From Terasakiella brassicae (lineage in GTDB: Bacteria > Pseudomonadota > Alphaproteobacteria > Rhodospirillales > Terasakiellaceae), in the NCBI RefSeq assembly GCF_014641495.1, contig NZ_BMHV01000002.1:1-64000 (forward strand): a stretch of 64,000 bases of DNA, given 5' to 3'. Positions 17,477-25,799 of this stretch are shown here, one piece after another; the first letter of the stretch is position 1; each line of letters starts with the position of its first letter. Made by a program: the position numbers and the translations under genes. The notes below the pieces were generated by a model, which had not been told where the DNA came from, searched no databases, and saw only the letters and a list, made by a program, of their open reading frames with translations.

Positions 17477-17863
17477 TTATTTCTTTTTCTTCTTTTTATC
17501 TTTCTTTTCTTTGGCCTTCATCTCTGCCTTGGTTTGTTTGGCCTGCGCCTGGAGCATTTCACCAAGAATTTCACTTTCAAACTCCCGTAATTTTTCCCAG
17601 ACCTTTTCTTCTGAAATTTCCAGACCCGCTTTCGCAAAATCGTTCAAGATACGGTCAATAACTGGTTTGGGGCCTGCGCTTGTTAAATCAGCACTGATTA
17701 ATTCCAGAAAATATTCTTTCTTATCCAAACCGAGTTTTTTTGCCGCCCAATTTGCAATTTTTTTATTGCGTTTGGCTTCCAGATAAAAATGTTCCAATTC
17801 ATCATTGGCGTGGCGGACTTCATCTGTCGCCCGTTTTGAATTCATGGTTGCTACTACTGACAT
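17477..17863 (-). CDS. F1-ATPase inhibitor subunit zeta (DUF1476)
   Basis: An alphaproteobacteria-specific inhibitor of the F1FO-ATP synthase, 128 aa. The core matches the DUF1476 pattern: FYLEAKRNKKIANWAAKKLGL followed by an LISADLTSAGP turn, a DRILNDFAKAGLEIS helix and VWEKLREFESEILGEM. In Paracoccus the N-terminal segment inserts into the alpha/beta interface to block hydrolysis. The last ~25 residues are a Lys-rich tail, longer than in typical ~105-aa members. ATG 17863 has GGGGA six bases upstream. It begins 13 bases downstream of the FadR-type gene and is probably cotranscribed with it. Confidence 0.8.
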   Translation of the reverse strand: MSVVATMNSKRATDEVRHANDELEHFYLEAKRNKKIANWAAKKLGLDKKEYFLELISADLTSAGPKPVIDRILNDFAKAGLEISEEKVWEKLREFESEILGEMLQAQAKQTKAEMKAKEKKDKKKKKK

Positions 17864-17876
17864 ATCGCGTCCCCGT

Positions 17877-18614
17877 TTATCCTTTTTCGTCCCGCACTTT
17901 CTGCGCTTTTGCATAACGTTCACGCAAATCATCCATCTGTTCTGCAATCGCGGCGGCGGCCCCTTCCCCATCACCGGCTGCGATTGATGTCAAAATGCGC
18001 TCATGCTGTGCAATTGTTTTTTCCTTATCCCAAAAACGAAAAATGATCAAGTTCACGATCGGTTGCACGGCTTCGATCACAGATGACATCATAAAACGCA
18101 GCATGGTATTGCCTGTTGCATCCACAATTGCACGATGAAAACGCACATCGGACGCACAAAAATCCTGATCCGACAGGGCAGCATTTTTTTGCAAAGACAA
18201 TTCAAACATCATGCTGTTGATATGGCTTTGTTCACAACGCTGCGCCGCCAGTCGCACGCAGACCAATTCCAGTTCGCGGCGAGCTTCGGCAATATCGGAC
18301 AGGTCGAATTCCCCCATCGTCGTCAACAAGGATGTCATATTGATCAGCGTATTTTGCGCCTCGTCACTATCGGGGCGATTGACAAAAGTTCCCCCACTTG
18401 GCCCCCGGCGTGAACGGATTAAATTTTGCGCAGCCAAACGTTTTAAGGCTTCGCGAATGGTCGGGCGCGACACACCAAAACGCTGCGCCAGTTCCGGTTC
18501 GGTTGGCAGGCGTTCATCCACCTTCAAATCCCCATCAACGATGGCTTGGCGCAGGGTTTGCGCAATCTGTTTGGCCAGACTTTCCGTGACCAAGGGTTCG
18601 AATTTCAGCCCCAT
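17877..18614 (-). CDS. FadR-subfamily GntR transcriptional regulator
   Basis: A 245-aa regulator with an N-terminal winged helix (ERLPTEPELAQRFGVSRPTIREALKRLAAQNLI, residues about 32-65) and a C-terminal FCD ligand-binding helical bundle. The FCD metal-site residues fall in the DVRFHRAIVDATGN stretch and a later HERI. Members sense carboxylic acids. It is divergent from the acuI-like reductase, with a clear palindrome in between, so it probably controls that gene and itself; the ligand could be an acryloyl/propionyl-pathway acid, an inference only. ATG 18614 is used because the domain starts there. Confidence 0.88.
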   Translation of the reverse strand: MGLKFEPLVTESLAKQIAQTLRQAIVDGDLKVDERLPTEPELAQRFGVSRPTIREALKRLAAQNLIRSRRGPSGGTFVNRPDSDEAQNTLINMTSLLTTMGEFDLSDIAEARRELELVCVRLAAQRCEQSHINSMMFELSLQKNAALSDQDFCASDVRFHRAIVDATGNTMLRFMMSSVIEAVQPIVNLIIFRFWDKEKTIAQHERILTSIAAGDGEGAAAAIAEQMDDLRERYAKAQKVRDEKG

Positions 18615-18699
18615 ATCTTTTTCATTTCTTTCATGTGTTTCAGACCTTGCACAATGCCCCCTTAGGTCCCAAATATCAACTGAATTATCCCATTTGTTA

Positions 18700-18714
18700 A
18701 TTTGTTTGACAAAT
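18700..18714. promoter_or_regulatory. Operator palindrome in the acuI/FadR-type divergent promoter
   Basis: ATTTGT-TTG-ACAAAT is a perfect 6-3-6 inverted repeat, the TTGTnnnACAA layout bound by FCD-type GntR regulators such as LldR and PdhR. It overlaps a perfect plus-strand TTGACA (18706-18711), the likely -35 of the acuI-type gene, so binding would block RNA polymerase. A second half-site (CATTTGTTAA) is at 18691-18700. Confidence 0.65.
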
Positions 18715-18764
18715 ATAAAAATAACTTTACCCTGCAACTTAGATTCTATTTTTTGAGGTATGCC

Positions 18765-19754
18765 ATGTTTAAATCTCTCCTGCTGTCCCAAAGCAACGAT
18801 AAAGTCAGCGCACAAATCACCGAGATGGACGAAAGCAAACTCCCGGAAGGGGACGTTCTGGTAAAAGTCGATTATTCAACATTGAATTATAAAGACGGCT
18901 TGGTTCTTAACGGCCTTGGTGGATTGGTGCGCAATTATCCCCATATCGGCGGTATTGACTTTGCAGGCACAGTTGAAAGCAGCGACCATAAAGATTTCAA
19001 ACCCGGCGATAAGGTTGTTCTCACCGGTTGGCGCGTTGGCGAAGCCCATTGGGGCGGCTATTCACAAAAAGCCCGCGTTAACGGCGATTGGCTTGTCCCC
19101 CTGCCCGAGGGTTTGACCCCGCGTCAGGCAATGGCCGTTGGCACCGCTGGCTTTACCGCAATGCTCGGGGTTATGGCCCTGGAAGATCATGGATTAACCC
19201 CGGATCAAGGCGAAGTTTTGGTCACAGGTGCTGCTGGCGGCGTTGGTTCCGTTGCCGCCGCCATTCTTGCCAAACTTGGGTATAGCGTTGCCGGATCAAC
19301 GGGCCGGGCCGACACCCATGATTATTTACGCGATATGGGTGTGACCACCATTATTGATCGTAGCGAATTGAACGAACCGTCCAAACGCCCGTTGGAAAAA
19401 GAACGCTGGGCCGGTTGCATCGACGCCGTTGGCGGCACGACATTGGCACGCGCACTCGCTCAAATGCAATATGGCGCCAGTGTCGCCGCCATTGGTTTGG
19501 CAGGTGGCAATAAACTGGATACCACCGTCATTCCGTTCTTGCTGCGTGGCGTCAATTTGCTGGGTATCGATTCGGTCATGTGCCCCACCGCAAAACGCCT
19601 GCGCGCATGGCAACGCATTGCCACCGACCTGCCGATGGAAAAACTGGAAAACATGACCAGCGAAGCCAAATTGCAAGACCTGCCGCAATTGGGAAAAGAC
19701 ATTCTCGCTGGAAACGTTCGCGGGCGGGTCGTTGTCGATATCGCTGGAAGCTAG
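18765..19754 (+). CDS. acuI: Acryloyl-CoA reductase-type MDR oxidoreductase (AcuI/YhdH)
   Basis: A zinc-free medium-chain reductase of 329 aa. The N-terminal GroES-like domain has the AcuI/YhdH landmarks DYSTLNYKDGL and PHIGGIDFAGTVE. The NADPH Rossmann fold carries VTGAAGGVGSVAAAILAKLGY and a STGR phosphate-binding loop, and the end has LLRGVNLLGIDSVMCP. In related bacteria AcuI reduces acryloyl-CoA to propionyl-CoA, which matters in DMSP and 3-hydroxypropionate use. ATG 18765 has GAGG six bases upstream. It is regulated by the palindrome on its -35 box and ended by a strong hairpin at 19793. Confidence 0.87.
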   Translation: MFKSLLLSQSNDKVSAQITEMDESKLPEGDVLVKVDYSTLNYKDGLVLNGLGGLVRNYPHIGGIDFAGTVESSDHKDFKPGDKVVLTGWRVGEAHWGGYSQKARVNGDWLVPLPEGLTPRQAMAVGTAGFTAMLGVMALEDHGLTPDQGEVLVTGAAGGVGSVAAAILAKLGYSVAGSTGRADTHDYLRDMGVTTIIDRSELNEPSKRPLEKERWAGCIDAVGGTTLARALAQMQYGASVAAIGLAGGNKLDTTVIPFLLRGVNLLGIDSVMCPTAKRLRAWQRIATDLPMEKLENMTSEAKLQDLPQLGKDILAGNVRGRVVVDIAGS

Positions 19755-19792
19755 CATCTTAACATCCCCCCCCTTTGGCAGAAGCCCACAGC

Positions 19793-19825
19793 ACGGACGA
19801 GACATGACCCGTCTCGTCCGTTTTG
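19793..19825 (+). terminator. Rho-independent terminator of the acuI-type gene
   Basis: A perfect 11-bp stem (19793-19803 with 19811-19821) around GGACGAGAC with a 7-base loop and a T-rich tail. It ends the reductase transcript 38 bases beyond its stop. Confidence 0.92.
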
Positions 19826-19917
19826 CCTTATTGTTTGTGATGCCCACTCTGTCATCCACTTGGGCAAATGTCACCAAATCGACACCGCATGATCCCGCAA
19901 GAGTATCGGAATGCCCG

Positions 19918-20337
19918 TTAATCCCCGATTATATGGGCAACGACACTGCGCCGATGGGCCATTTTACGGTGTTCAAATAAGTAAATCCCCTGCCATGTTC
20001 CCAAAACAGGGCATCCCCCTGTGACCGGAATATTTAAAGATACATCTGTCAGTGCTGATTTGATATGTGCCGGCATGTCATCCGGTCCTTCCACCGTGTG
20101 ACGCAACCAATCCATATGTTGGGGCACAAGACGGGCAAAAAATTCGTTCAGGTCCAATTGCACATCGGGATCGGCATTTTCCTGAATAGTCAAGCTGGCA
20201 CTAGTGTGACGGCAGAACAAAGTCAACACCCCTGTTTCCAGGCCACACTCATTTACCCAAGCAACCACATCACGGGTAAATTCATAAAGCCCCTGACCCC
20301 GTGTCTGAATGTCAAAACTCGTTTGATACTGGCGCAT
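19918..20337 (-). CDS. YjbQ/UPF0047 family protein
   Basis: A 139-aa protein of the secondary thiamine-phosphate synthase / UPF0047 family. Conserved pieces: TLFCRHTSASLTIQENADPDV (metal-like H and the family ASL..NENADP motif), HTVEGPDDMPAHIKSAL, and GTWQGIYLFEHR. Family members form trimers with a bound metal; the E. coli homologue has weak thiamine phosphate synthase activity and the real function is unsettled. ATG 20337 follows AGGAGG at eight bases and is preferred over a start 21 bases upstream. The 3' end is convergent with the acuI terminator. Confidence 0.9.
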   Translation of the reverse strand: MRQYQTSFDIQTRGQGLYEFTRDVVAWVNECGLETGVLTLFCRHTSASLTIQENADPDVQLDLNEFFARLVPQHMDWLRHTVEGPDDMPAHIKSALTDVSLNIPVTGGCPVLGTWQGIYLFEHRKMAHRRSVVAHIIGD

Positions 20338-20385
20338 GATCCTGTCCTCCTGAACCATACCAGCCTACCCATTTTCTTGCGCAGG

Positions 20386-21141
20386 TCAATCAAAGCGCAC
20401 AGCAGCCATACTCAGGTTTTTATGTTCAAAACCGCGATGAAGCAAAGTCGCACGTTGGCGTGCCGCCCCCAAGGCCACATAAACCGGTAGCCAATGTTCA
20501 TCATGCGGATGGACACGCCCATAATGTGGGGCAAGCTGTAGCGCATTCAACAAGGTCTCGTGGTCATTGTCTTGAATGGCGTTTACAAACCAGTTTTCAA
20601 ATTCCAACGCCCATACATCCGGTGTCTTTTGATACCATTTCAGTTCGCGTAAATTGTGGGTAACAGAACCCGATGCCATAATCAAAACGCCATCTTTTCG
20701 CAAAACAGACAGGCGTTTTCCAATATCATAATGATATTGCGCACCCTGCATCGGTTGCAGGCTTAACTGCACAACCGGGATATCTGCTTTTGGATAAATC
20801 AAGGATAAAGGCGACCATACCCCATGATCCAGCCCCCGGGTTTCATCCACTTCAGCCCCGACCAGTTGAGCGACCTGATAGGCAAGAATAGGATCACCGG
20901 CAACCGGATACCGTTTTTGATAAAGTTCATCGGGAAAGCCATAAAAATCGTGAATGGTTTCCGGTTGCGGACTTCCCGTCACAATCGGTTTGTCTGTTTC
21001 CCAATGGGCGCTGATGACGACAATCGCGCGCGGCTTGGGAAAAACCTCACCCAGACTCGATAAAAAGGCCCGACCGGCGCTTTCCGGTTCAATCATCACC
21101 GTTGGGGACCCATGAGAGACAAAAAGGCTCGGCATCAACAT
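20386..21141 (-). CDS. LigB-type extradiol dioxygenase (4,5-DOPA dioxygenase family, YgiD-like)
   Basis: A class III ring-opening dioxygenase, 251 aa. The metal site is visible as SHGSP (H10), SAHWE (H46 region), an HNLREL segment and DHGVWSPL. These enzymes bind Fe(II) or Zn(II) and open catechol rings; the E. coli homologue YgiD acts on DOPA. The natural substrate here is unknown. The start is supported by AGGAG six bases upstream. It sits between the U32 and YjbQ genes, all on the minus strand with gaps of about 50-95 bases. Confidence 0.88.
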   Translation of the reverse strand: MLMPSLFVSHGSPTVMIEPESAGRAFLSSLGEVFPKPRAIVVISAHWETDKPIVTGSPQPETIHDFYGFPDELYQKRYPVAGDPILAYQVAQLVGAEVDETRGLDHGVWSPLSLIYPKADIPVVQLSLQPMQGAQYHYDIGKRLSVLRKDGVLIMASGSVTHNLRELKWYQKTPDVWALEFENWFVNAIQDNDHETLLNALQLAPHYGRVHPHDEHWLPVYVALGAARQRATLLHRGFEHKNLSMAAVRFD

Positions 21142-21235
21142 GATATACTCCTGTTTTCTTTGTTACAGAAAGTATATGCCGATCCCGAGCCTTTGATTAG
21201 CCGATAAAAGAGAAACGGATTGTTGCCAAAAGCAA

Positions 21236-22894
21236 TTAAACGACTTTTTCTTCCAGCATTTCACCGATTTTCTTTTGTTTCATCTTTTCGCGCGCCTTGG
21301 CGTATTTGTCATCCTGCCAGAACATCAAACAGCCATTACAGCCCTTGCCACAACAACTTTCCAAACCTTGTTTGGGTTTACGGTGCCCGCTGGTGGCTTT
21401 CATGGAAATCCGTTTACCCAGCAATTCCGGGTCATCCATGATTGCACGATATTCTTCTTCGCTGATCAGGCCGCGTTCCAGTTCTTGTGCGCGGATTTCA
21501 GCCAAGCGACTGACGCGTTCTTCCTCACTCATCGGGGTTTCGCGCCGTGCCACAGTCAAGGCCGGAATACGTTTTTTCAGAACTTCGGTATCTTCTTGAT
21601 CAAAGACTGAAATCGGCACCCGAATGGCCTTGCCTTGGCCCGGATTCACCTTGTCGGTCACATCCCCTGTTTTTGCGTCAATAAATTCATAAAGACGCAA
21701 ACGAATGGGTTCAATTTCGTGCGGCGGTAAAAATTCAATGACATCACCAGGCAACAGGAAATTACGGATTTCGAAGATCATATCGTCCCCATCCCATTCG
21801 CGGATAATCCCGCCGAATTGCCAGCCCCCGACCGGTTTGGTGCGATCATAGTTATGGGCAACACCGGTTAAGCGCCCTTCGTGGAAACCCATCGTAAAGC
21901 CCCGGTTTTGCAGGGTATAAAGTTCGCGCAAATAAGGGTCCGGATCCCAGTTTTCAGGATCTTTATACCAGTCATCAATGGCCAAACGATAAGCCCGCGC
22001 GGTAATGGCGGCATAATATTCCGACTTATTGCGCCCTTCGACCTTGAGACTATCCACCCCCAGTTTCAAATATTCCGGCAAAACCGGCATGAGACAGAGG
22101 TCTTTGGAATTCAGAATATAAGACCCGAAGTTATCTTCCTCAATCGGGAACAGCTCACCGGGGCGATACTGTTCTTCCATCAAAAATTCAAACAAATCGG
22201 CATTCTGATCGGTGATTTCAATCGCCTTGTCGGTGCCATCTTTTAATTTCAGATGCAGTTTGTATTTCCAACGGCATGAATGCGCGCAGTTGCCTTGGTT
22301 CGCCCCGCGTTCCGACATAAAGTTGGACAACAGGCAGCGCCCGGAATACGTCATACACATGGAGCCTTGAACAAAAGCTTCCAGTTTAATGCCGGGTTGT
22401 TTTTCGCGAATTTCAGCCAGTTCTTCAAAACTGGTTTCACGCGCCAGAACAACGAGCGAGGCCCCTTGGTTTTTCCAGAAATCCACCGTCAGCCACGAAC
22501 AGACATTGGCCTGTGTAGACACATGGGCTTCCAGTTCCGGGGCATGTTGACGGACAAACTGAAACACGCCGGGGTCTGCAATGATCACGCCATCAGGTTT
22601 AACCGTGCGGATTGTTTCAATAAACTTGGGCAGTTTTTCAATATCGCTGTTATGGGTAAACAGGTTCAGCGTCAGATAAATGCGTTTACCGTGTTCGTGA
22701 ACAAACTTAACCCCTTCCACCAATTCTTCCAATGAAAAGGACGATTGGGTCCGCAGTGATAAATCGGGTGTCCCGGCATAGACCGCATCGGCGCCATAAA
22801 GGATCGCCGTTTTCAGCTTGGTCAAGGATCCGGCAGGCATCAACAGTTCAGAACGTTCCGGACGGGTGATGGTGGGCAGTGCGGGCATACTCAT
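21236..22894 (-). CDS. U32 family tRNA hydroxylation protein with Cys-rich C-terminal tail (TrhP-like)
   Basis: A 552-aa U32 protein. The barrel starts with ELLMPAGSLTKLKTAILYGADAVY and includes the family iron-sulfur cysteines (GSMCMTYSGRCLLSNFM...NCAHSC). TrhP/YegQ proteins make 5-hydroxyuridine at the tRNA wobble base from prephenate; that function is inferred from similarity. It is about 100 aa longer than E. coli YegQ. The extra C-terminus carries CCGKGCNGCLMFWQDDKY, similar to the small oxidoreductase-like Cys motif. It overlaps the upstream DUF1289 gene by 4 bases (ATGA), implying coupled translation and linked function. Confidence 0.85.
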   Translation of the reverse strand: MSMPALPTITRPERSELLMPAGSLTKLKTAILYGADAVYAGTPDLSLRTQSSFSLEELVEGVKFVHEHGKRIYLTLNLFTHNSDIEKLPKFIETIRTVKPDGVIIADPGVFQFVRQHAPELEAHVSTQANVCSWLTVDFWKNQGASLVVLARETSFEELAEIREKQPGIKLEAFVQGSMCMTYSGRCLLSNFMSERGANQGNCAHSCRWKYKLHLKLKDGTDKAIEITDQNADLFEFLMEEQYRPGELFPIEEDNFGSYILNSKDLCLMPVLPEYLKLGVDSLKVEGRNKSEYYAAITARAYRLAIDDWYKDPENWDPDPYLRELYTLQNRGFTMGFHEGRLTGVAHNYDRTKPVGGWQFGGIIREWDGDDMIFEIRNFLLPGDVIEFLPPHEIEPIRLRLYEFIDAKTGDVTDKVNPGQGKAIRVPISVFDQEDTEVLKKRIPALTVARRETPMSEEERVSRLAEIRAQELERGLISEEEYRAIMDDPELLGKRISMKATSGHRKPKQGLESCCGKGCNGCLMFWQDDKYAKAREKMKQKKIGEMLEEKVV

Positions 22895-23076
22895 GTTCGG
22901 GCAATCTTTCGTTCTTCAACGCGTTTCAGGATTTGACGGCGTTCCGTATCGTTGCTGGCCCGCCATCCGGCGATTTCCGCCCCGGTGCGAAAACATCCCA
23001 GACAAACCTTGTCACGCGGGTCCAATGTGCAAACGCCGTTACACGGGCTTGCGACCGTATATTGTGTCATCGTCAC
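22891..23076 (-). CDS. DUF1289 family small Cys-rich protein
   Basis: A 61-aa protein with the DUF1289 pattern PCNGVCTLDPRDKVCLGCFRT followed by E-I-x-x-W (AEIAGW). The four cysteines (C12, C16, C25, C28) probably bind zinc or an iron-sulfur cluster. Function unknown. It may begin at the ATG at 23076 or the next in-frame ATG two codons on. Its TGA overlaps the ATG of the U32 gene, suggesting they act together. Confidence 0.86.
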   Translation of the reverse strand: MTMTQYTVASPCNGVCTLDPRDKVCLGCFRTGAEIAGWRASNDTERRQILKRVEERKIART

Positions 23077-23161
23077 TTCCTAAACTAATATCTCAGTAAA
23101 TTTGTCGGTCATATAACATGAACGTCTGGGGGCGTAAACTTATAAAAGTTCCAAGAAGGCC

Positions 23162-23851
23162 TCAGCACACCCGTTGCAAGGCCGCCCCATGTTTTTTCAA
23201 CCAATGGCGTGATTTTTTCGCATCTACATCAAAGCGATCCACCGTCTCCCAAAAGGCGGCACTGTGATCCATGTGCCTGAGATGGGAAACTTCATGCGCC
23301 ACCACATATCGCAAGATTTCCGGCGGGGCCATAATCAAGCGCCAATTAAACGACAGATTCCCCGCAGATGAACAAGACCCCCAGCGCGACACGGTATCAC
23401 GCACGGAAATACGCTTCACCTGCTTCCCCAATTGTGTCGCCATTGCATGGGCCTGGGGCTGGATATCGGCCTTGGCCTGTTTTTTCAACCAATCCACAAG
23501 ACGGCGTTGGAAAAATCCCATCTCGCCGGTGATAAATATTTCATAACCTTCGCACCAAACCGTCCCACGCGCATTTGGACGATGGCGCAATGTGTGATCG
23601 ATCCCTCGCAAGGCAATCACCGATCCATCGCCCAGACTGCTGCTGGGTGTCAGTTTTGCCAATTGATTGGCAATCCAGACCTTGTTGCGCGCCGCCATTT
23701 TCAGACCTTCTTCCGGGCTTATCCCTTTGGGTAAGGTGACAACCACGCCGTCTTCTTTGGGGTTTAAGCGCAAGATCAATCGTCGCGCCTGTGCATTTTT
23801 GCGCATTTGAACCGGAATTTTCTGTCCGTCAAGTTCAATAAAACCGTTCAA
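23162..23851 (-). CDS. YgjP-like M48/SprT-type metallopeptidase (DUF45)
   Basis: A 229-aa predicted zinc metalloprotease. The active site is VAHEVSHLRHMDHSAAFW (HExxH, a third H and downstream W), preceded by the family RDTVSRWGSCSSAGNLSFNWRL motif. The function of bacterial YgjP is not established. It uses a TTG start at 23851, with GAGG seven bases upstream, that overlaps the truA stop by four bases (TTGA), so it is translated after truA. Confidence 0.9.
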   Translation of the reverse strand: MNGFIELDGQKIPVQMRKNAQARRLILRLNPKEDGVVVTLPKGISPEEGLKMAARNKVWIANQLAKLTPSSSLGDGSVIALRGIDHTLRHRPNARGTVWCEGYEIFITGEMGFFQRRLVDWLKKQAKADIQPQAHAMATQLGKQVKRISVRDTVSRWGSCSSAGNLSFNWRLIMAPPEILRYVVAHEVSHLRHMDHSAAFWETVDRFDVDAKKSRHWLKKHGAALQRVC

Positions 23852-24585
23852 TATTTCGCCTCAACAAAATAAAGCCCATGCGCCGGGGCGGTCTGCCCGC
23901 CTTTGGCCCGATCTTTCGCCTCCAACGCGTTTTGCAAATCCTGTTTGTTCCATTTCCCACGTCCGACCAGTTCCAGCGAACCCACAATATTGCGCACCTG
24001 ATGGTGCAAGAAAGAACGCGCGCGCACCCGAACATGGATTTCCTCACCCACTTGCCTGACGCTGATTTCATCCAAGGTGCGTAGCGGACTATTGGCCTGA
24101 CATTGCACCGCCCGGAAAGTGGAAAAGTCGTGTTTGCCGACTAAAATCTGTGCCGCCTCATGCATGGCATCGGCATCCAGTTTTCTTTGTGTCCACCAAA
24201 CCCGGCCTTCTTCCAACGCCGGACGTCCGGGACGGCATAAAATACGATAAAGATAACTGCGTTCCAGACAGCTGAAACGGGCGTGAAATTCTTCGTCGGC
24301 ATATTCACAGTCAACAATGGAAACCCGGTGCGGTTTGACATGATGATTGATCGCCAGCAGCACCTTATTGGGCGGGATATCTTTCTCCATCTCAAAATGG
24401 GCCACCATGCCCAGGGCATGCACCCCGGCATCGGTCCGACCCGCGACATGAAGGCGCACCTCGTGCCCGGCAAAAATCAAACAAGCGTCCTCAATGATTT
24501 GCTGGACGCTCATCCCGTTATCCTGACGCTGCCACCCCACAAGGCCGGTTCCGTCAAATTCTATGGTCAATTTATACTTAGGCAT
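23848..24585 (-). CDS. truA: tRNA pseudouridine(38-40) synthase TruA
   Basis: A 245-aa synthase making pseudouridine at positions 38-40 of the anticodon arm. It has the family start YKLTIEFDGTGLVGWQRQ, the catalytic aspartate in VAGRTDAGVHALG (residue about 52), the RSYLYRI strand and C-terminal FLHHQVRNIVGSLELVGRG. It is the first gene of truA-M48; the 5' region carries AAAGGG before the ATG. Confidence 0.96.
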   Translation of the reverse strand: MPKYKLTIEFDGTGLVGWQRQDNGMSVQQIIEDACLIFAGHEVRLHVAGRTDAGVHALGMVAHFEMEKDIPPNKVLLAINHHVKPHRVSIVDCEYADEEFHARFSCLERSYLYRILCRPGRPALEEGRVWWTQRKLDADAMHEAAQILVGKHDFSTFRAVQCQANSPLRTLDEISVRQVGEEIHVRVRARSFLHHQVRNIVGSLELVGRGKWNKQDLQNALEAKDRAKGGQTAPAHGLYFVEAKY

Positions 24586-24698
24586 GTGCCCTTTGTAATC
24601 TTTTGAGAAAATTATTGCGATATTTTTTCGTCTTATCGAAAAATATATGTTAGGAATATTTTATGCATTTGTAATGACTAAGATTTAAGGGGCATAAA

Positions 24699-25790
24699 GT
24701 GGCAAAAAAAGGCGTACGCTTCCCGGAAAAAGAACGGGATTATGAAGCAGAAGACCGCCAACGCGTGCAAGAGGATATGGACTCGCTTTTTGCCGTCCCG
24801 CTTGCCATTCTGCCTCTGGAAACCAAGGGCCTGAAACGCGCCCGTATGGTGAAAAACGTAAAACTGCAAAGCGCTATTGAAGTTTTCTCTGACCGTGAAA
24901 CCGGATCCGGCCAACTGGATGTGGAAGACCTGCCCGCCGAATTTGATTGGCCGGAAGATAAGACACACCCCGACCTGATTATCATGCGCAAACTCGCGGT
25001 TTTACAAAGCTATGATATCTATTCCCTGCGCATTACCCTGCGCGAACACGGCATCCCCGTCAATGAAGATGTCGCCTTAAAACTGTCCGATGAAAAACAG
25101 GCCGAACTGGCCGGATATATGCGCAGCTTCACCATGCCCTTGATCATGCAGATTTACGGGACGGACGATATGTCCATCAAATCTTTTTCTGATGTGGTTG
25201 GCCTGTTTAAAGACCCCGATGTCAGAAAGGCACGTGAAAAGCTGCAACAAATGGCTGAAAAGCTGGATATCGACATTATGGAAGTGCCGAAATTTTTGGA
25301 AGATTACGGCGATATCTTCCTGTCTTTGTCTTACTATCGCAACAGCATGGACAACATCATGCCCATCGTGAACGAGTTTCTCGATTCAATGGAAGGCATC
25401 CGGTCCAACTGGCAATTGCGCAACGACCCGGCCTTGATGAAAACATGCACGATGGTTGAAAATACCATCAACGAGACCTGCGCCTCTATTTCCGGTCGTT
25501 TCGAAACTTTTAACAAGGCATCAAAAAACATGTGGAAAAACCTGAATGCGGAACGTTTCCGTCAGGTTAAAGGCATGATCGAAAGTTATCACACCGTCAT
25601 CGGCGGTATCCTCTGCGGTCTGACCGTAAAAATGATCCACTGGAAACGCCTGTTCCCGGACCCCGATCTTGGCGGGCCGGTGCGTCGTTCTGAATTCATC
25701 ATGTCGGAAATGAAGCAAGGTATTGACCGTATGCGCGATCTGGAACGCGCCCAACCGATGGGCGCTGTTCTCAATATCGATGAAGACTAA
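24699..25790 (+). CDS. Conserved-looking uncharacterised protein
   Basis: A 363-aa soluble, mostly helical protein without signal peptide or membrane segment. I do not recognise the family. Features: a charged N-terminus (KKGVRFPEKERDYEAEDRQRVQED), IIMRKLAVLQSYDIYSLRITLREHGI, a helical middle (KAREKLQQMAEKLDIDIMEVPKFLEDYGDIFLSLSYYR), and a cysteine pair around TCTMVENTINETC. The GTG start is well supported by AAGGGG six bases upstream. It is divergent from truA and nearly abuts the convergent DUF418 gene (9-base gap). The clean ribosome site and codon use like its neighbours argue for a real core gene, perhaps lineage-restricted. Confidence 0.8.
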   Translation: MAKKGVRFPEKERDYEAEDRQRVQEDMDSLFAVPLAILPLETKGLKRARMVKNVKLQSAIEVFSDRETGSGQLDVEDLPAEFDWPEDKTHPDLIIMRKLAVLQSYDIYSLRITLREHGIPVNEDVALKLSDEKQAELAGYMRSFTMPLIMQIYGTDDMSIKSFSDVVGLFKDPDVRKAREKLQQMAEKLDIDIMEVPKFLEDYGDIFLSLSYYRNSMDNIMPIVNEFLDSMEGIRSNWQLRNDPALMKTCTMVENTINETCASISGRFETFNKASKNMWKNLNAERFRQVKGMIESYHTVIGGILCGLTVKMIHWKRLFPDPDLGGPVRRSEFIMSEMKQGIDRMRDLERAQPMGAVLNIDED

Positions 25791-25799
25791 CGCGGACAC

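Noticed and set aside
19804-19980. Small secreted-protein-like ORF after the acuI-type gene
   Set aside because: Its ATG lies in the loop of a perfect 11-bp terminator stem (19793-19821) and its end overlaps the convergent YjbQ gene, so it is very unlikely to be translated.
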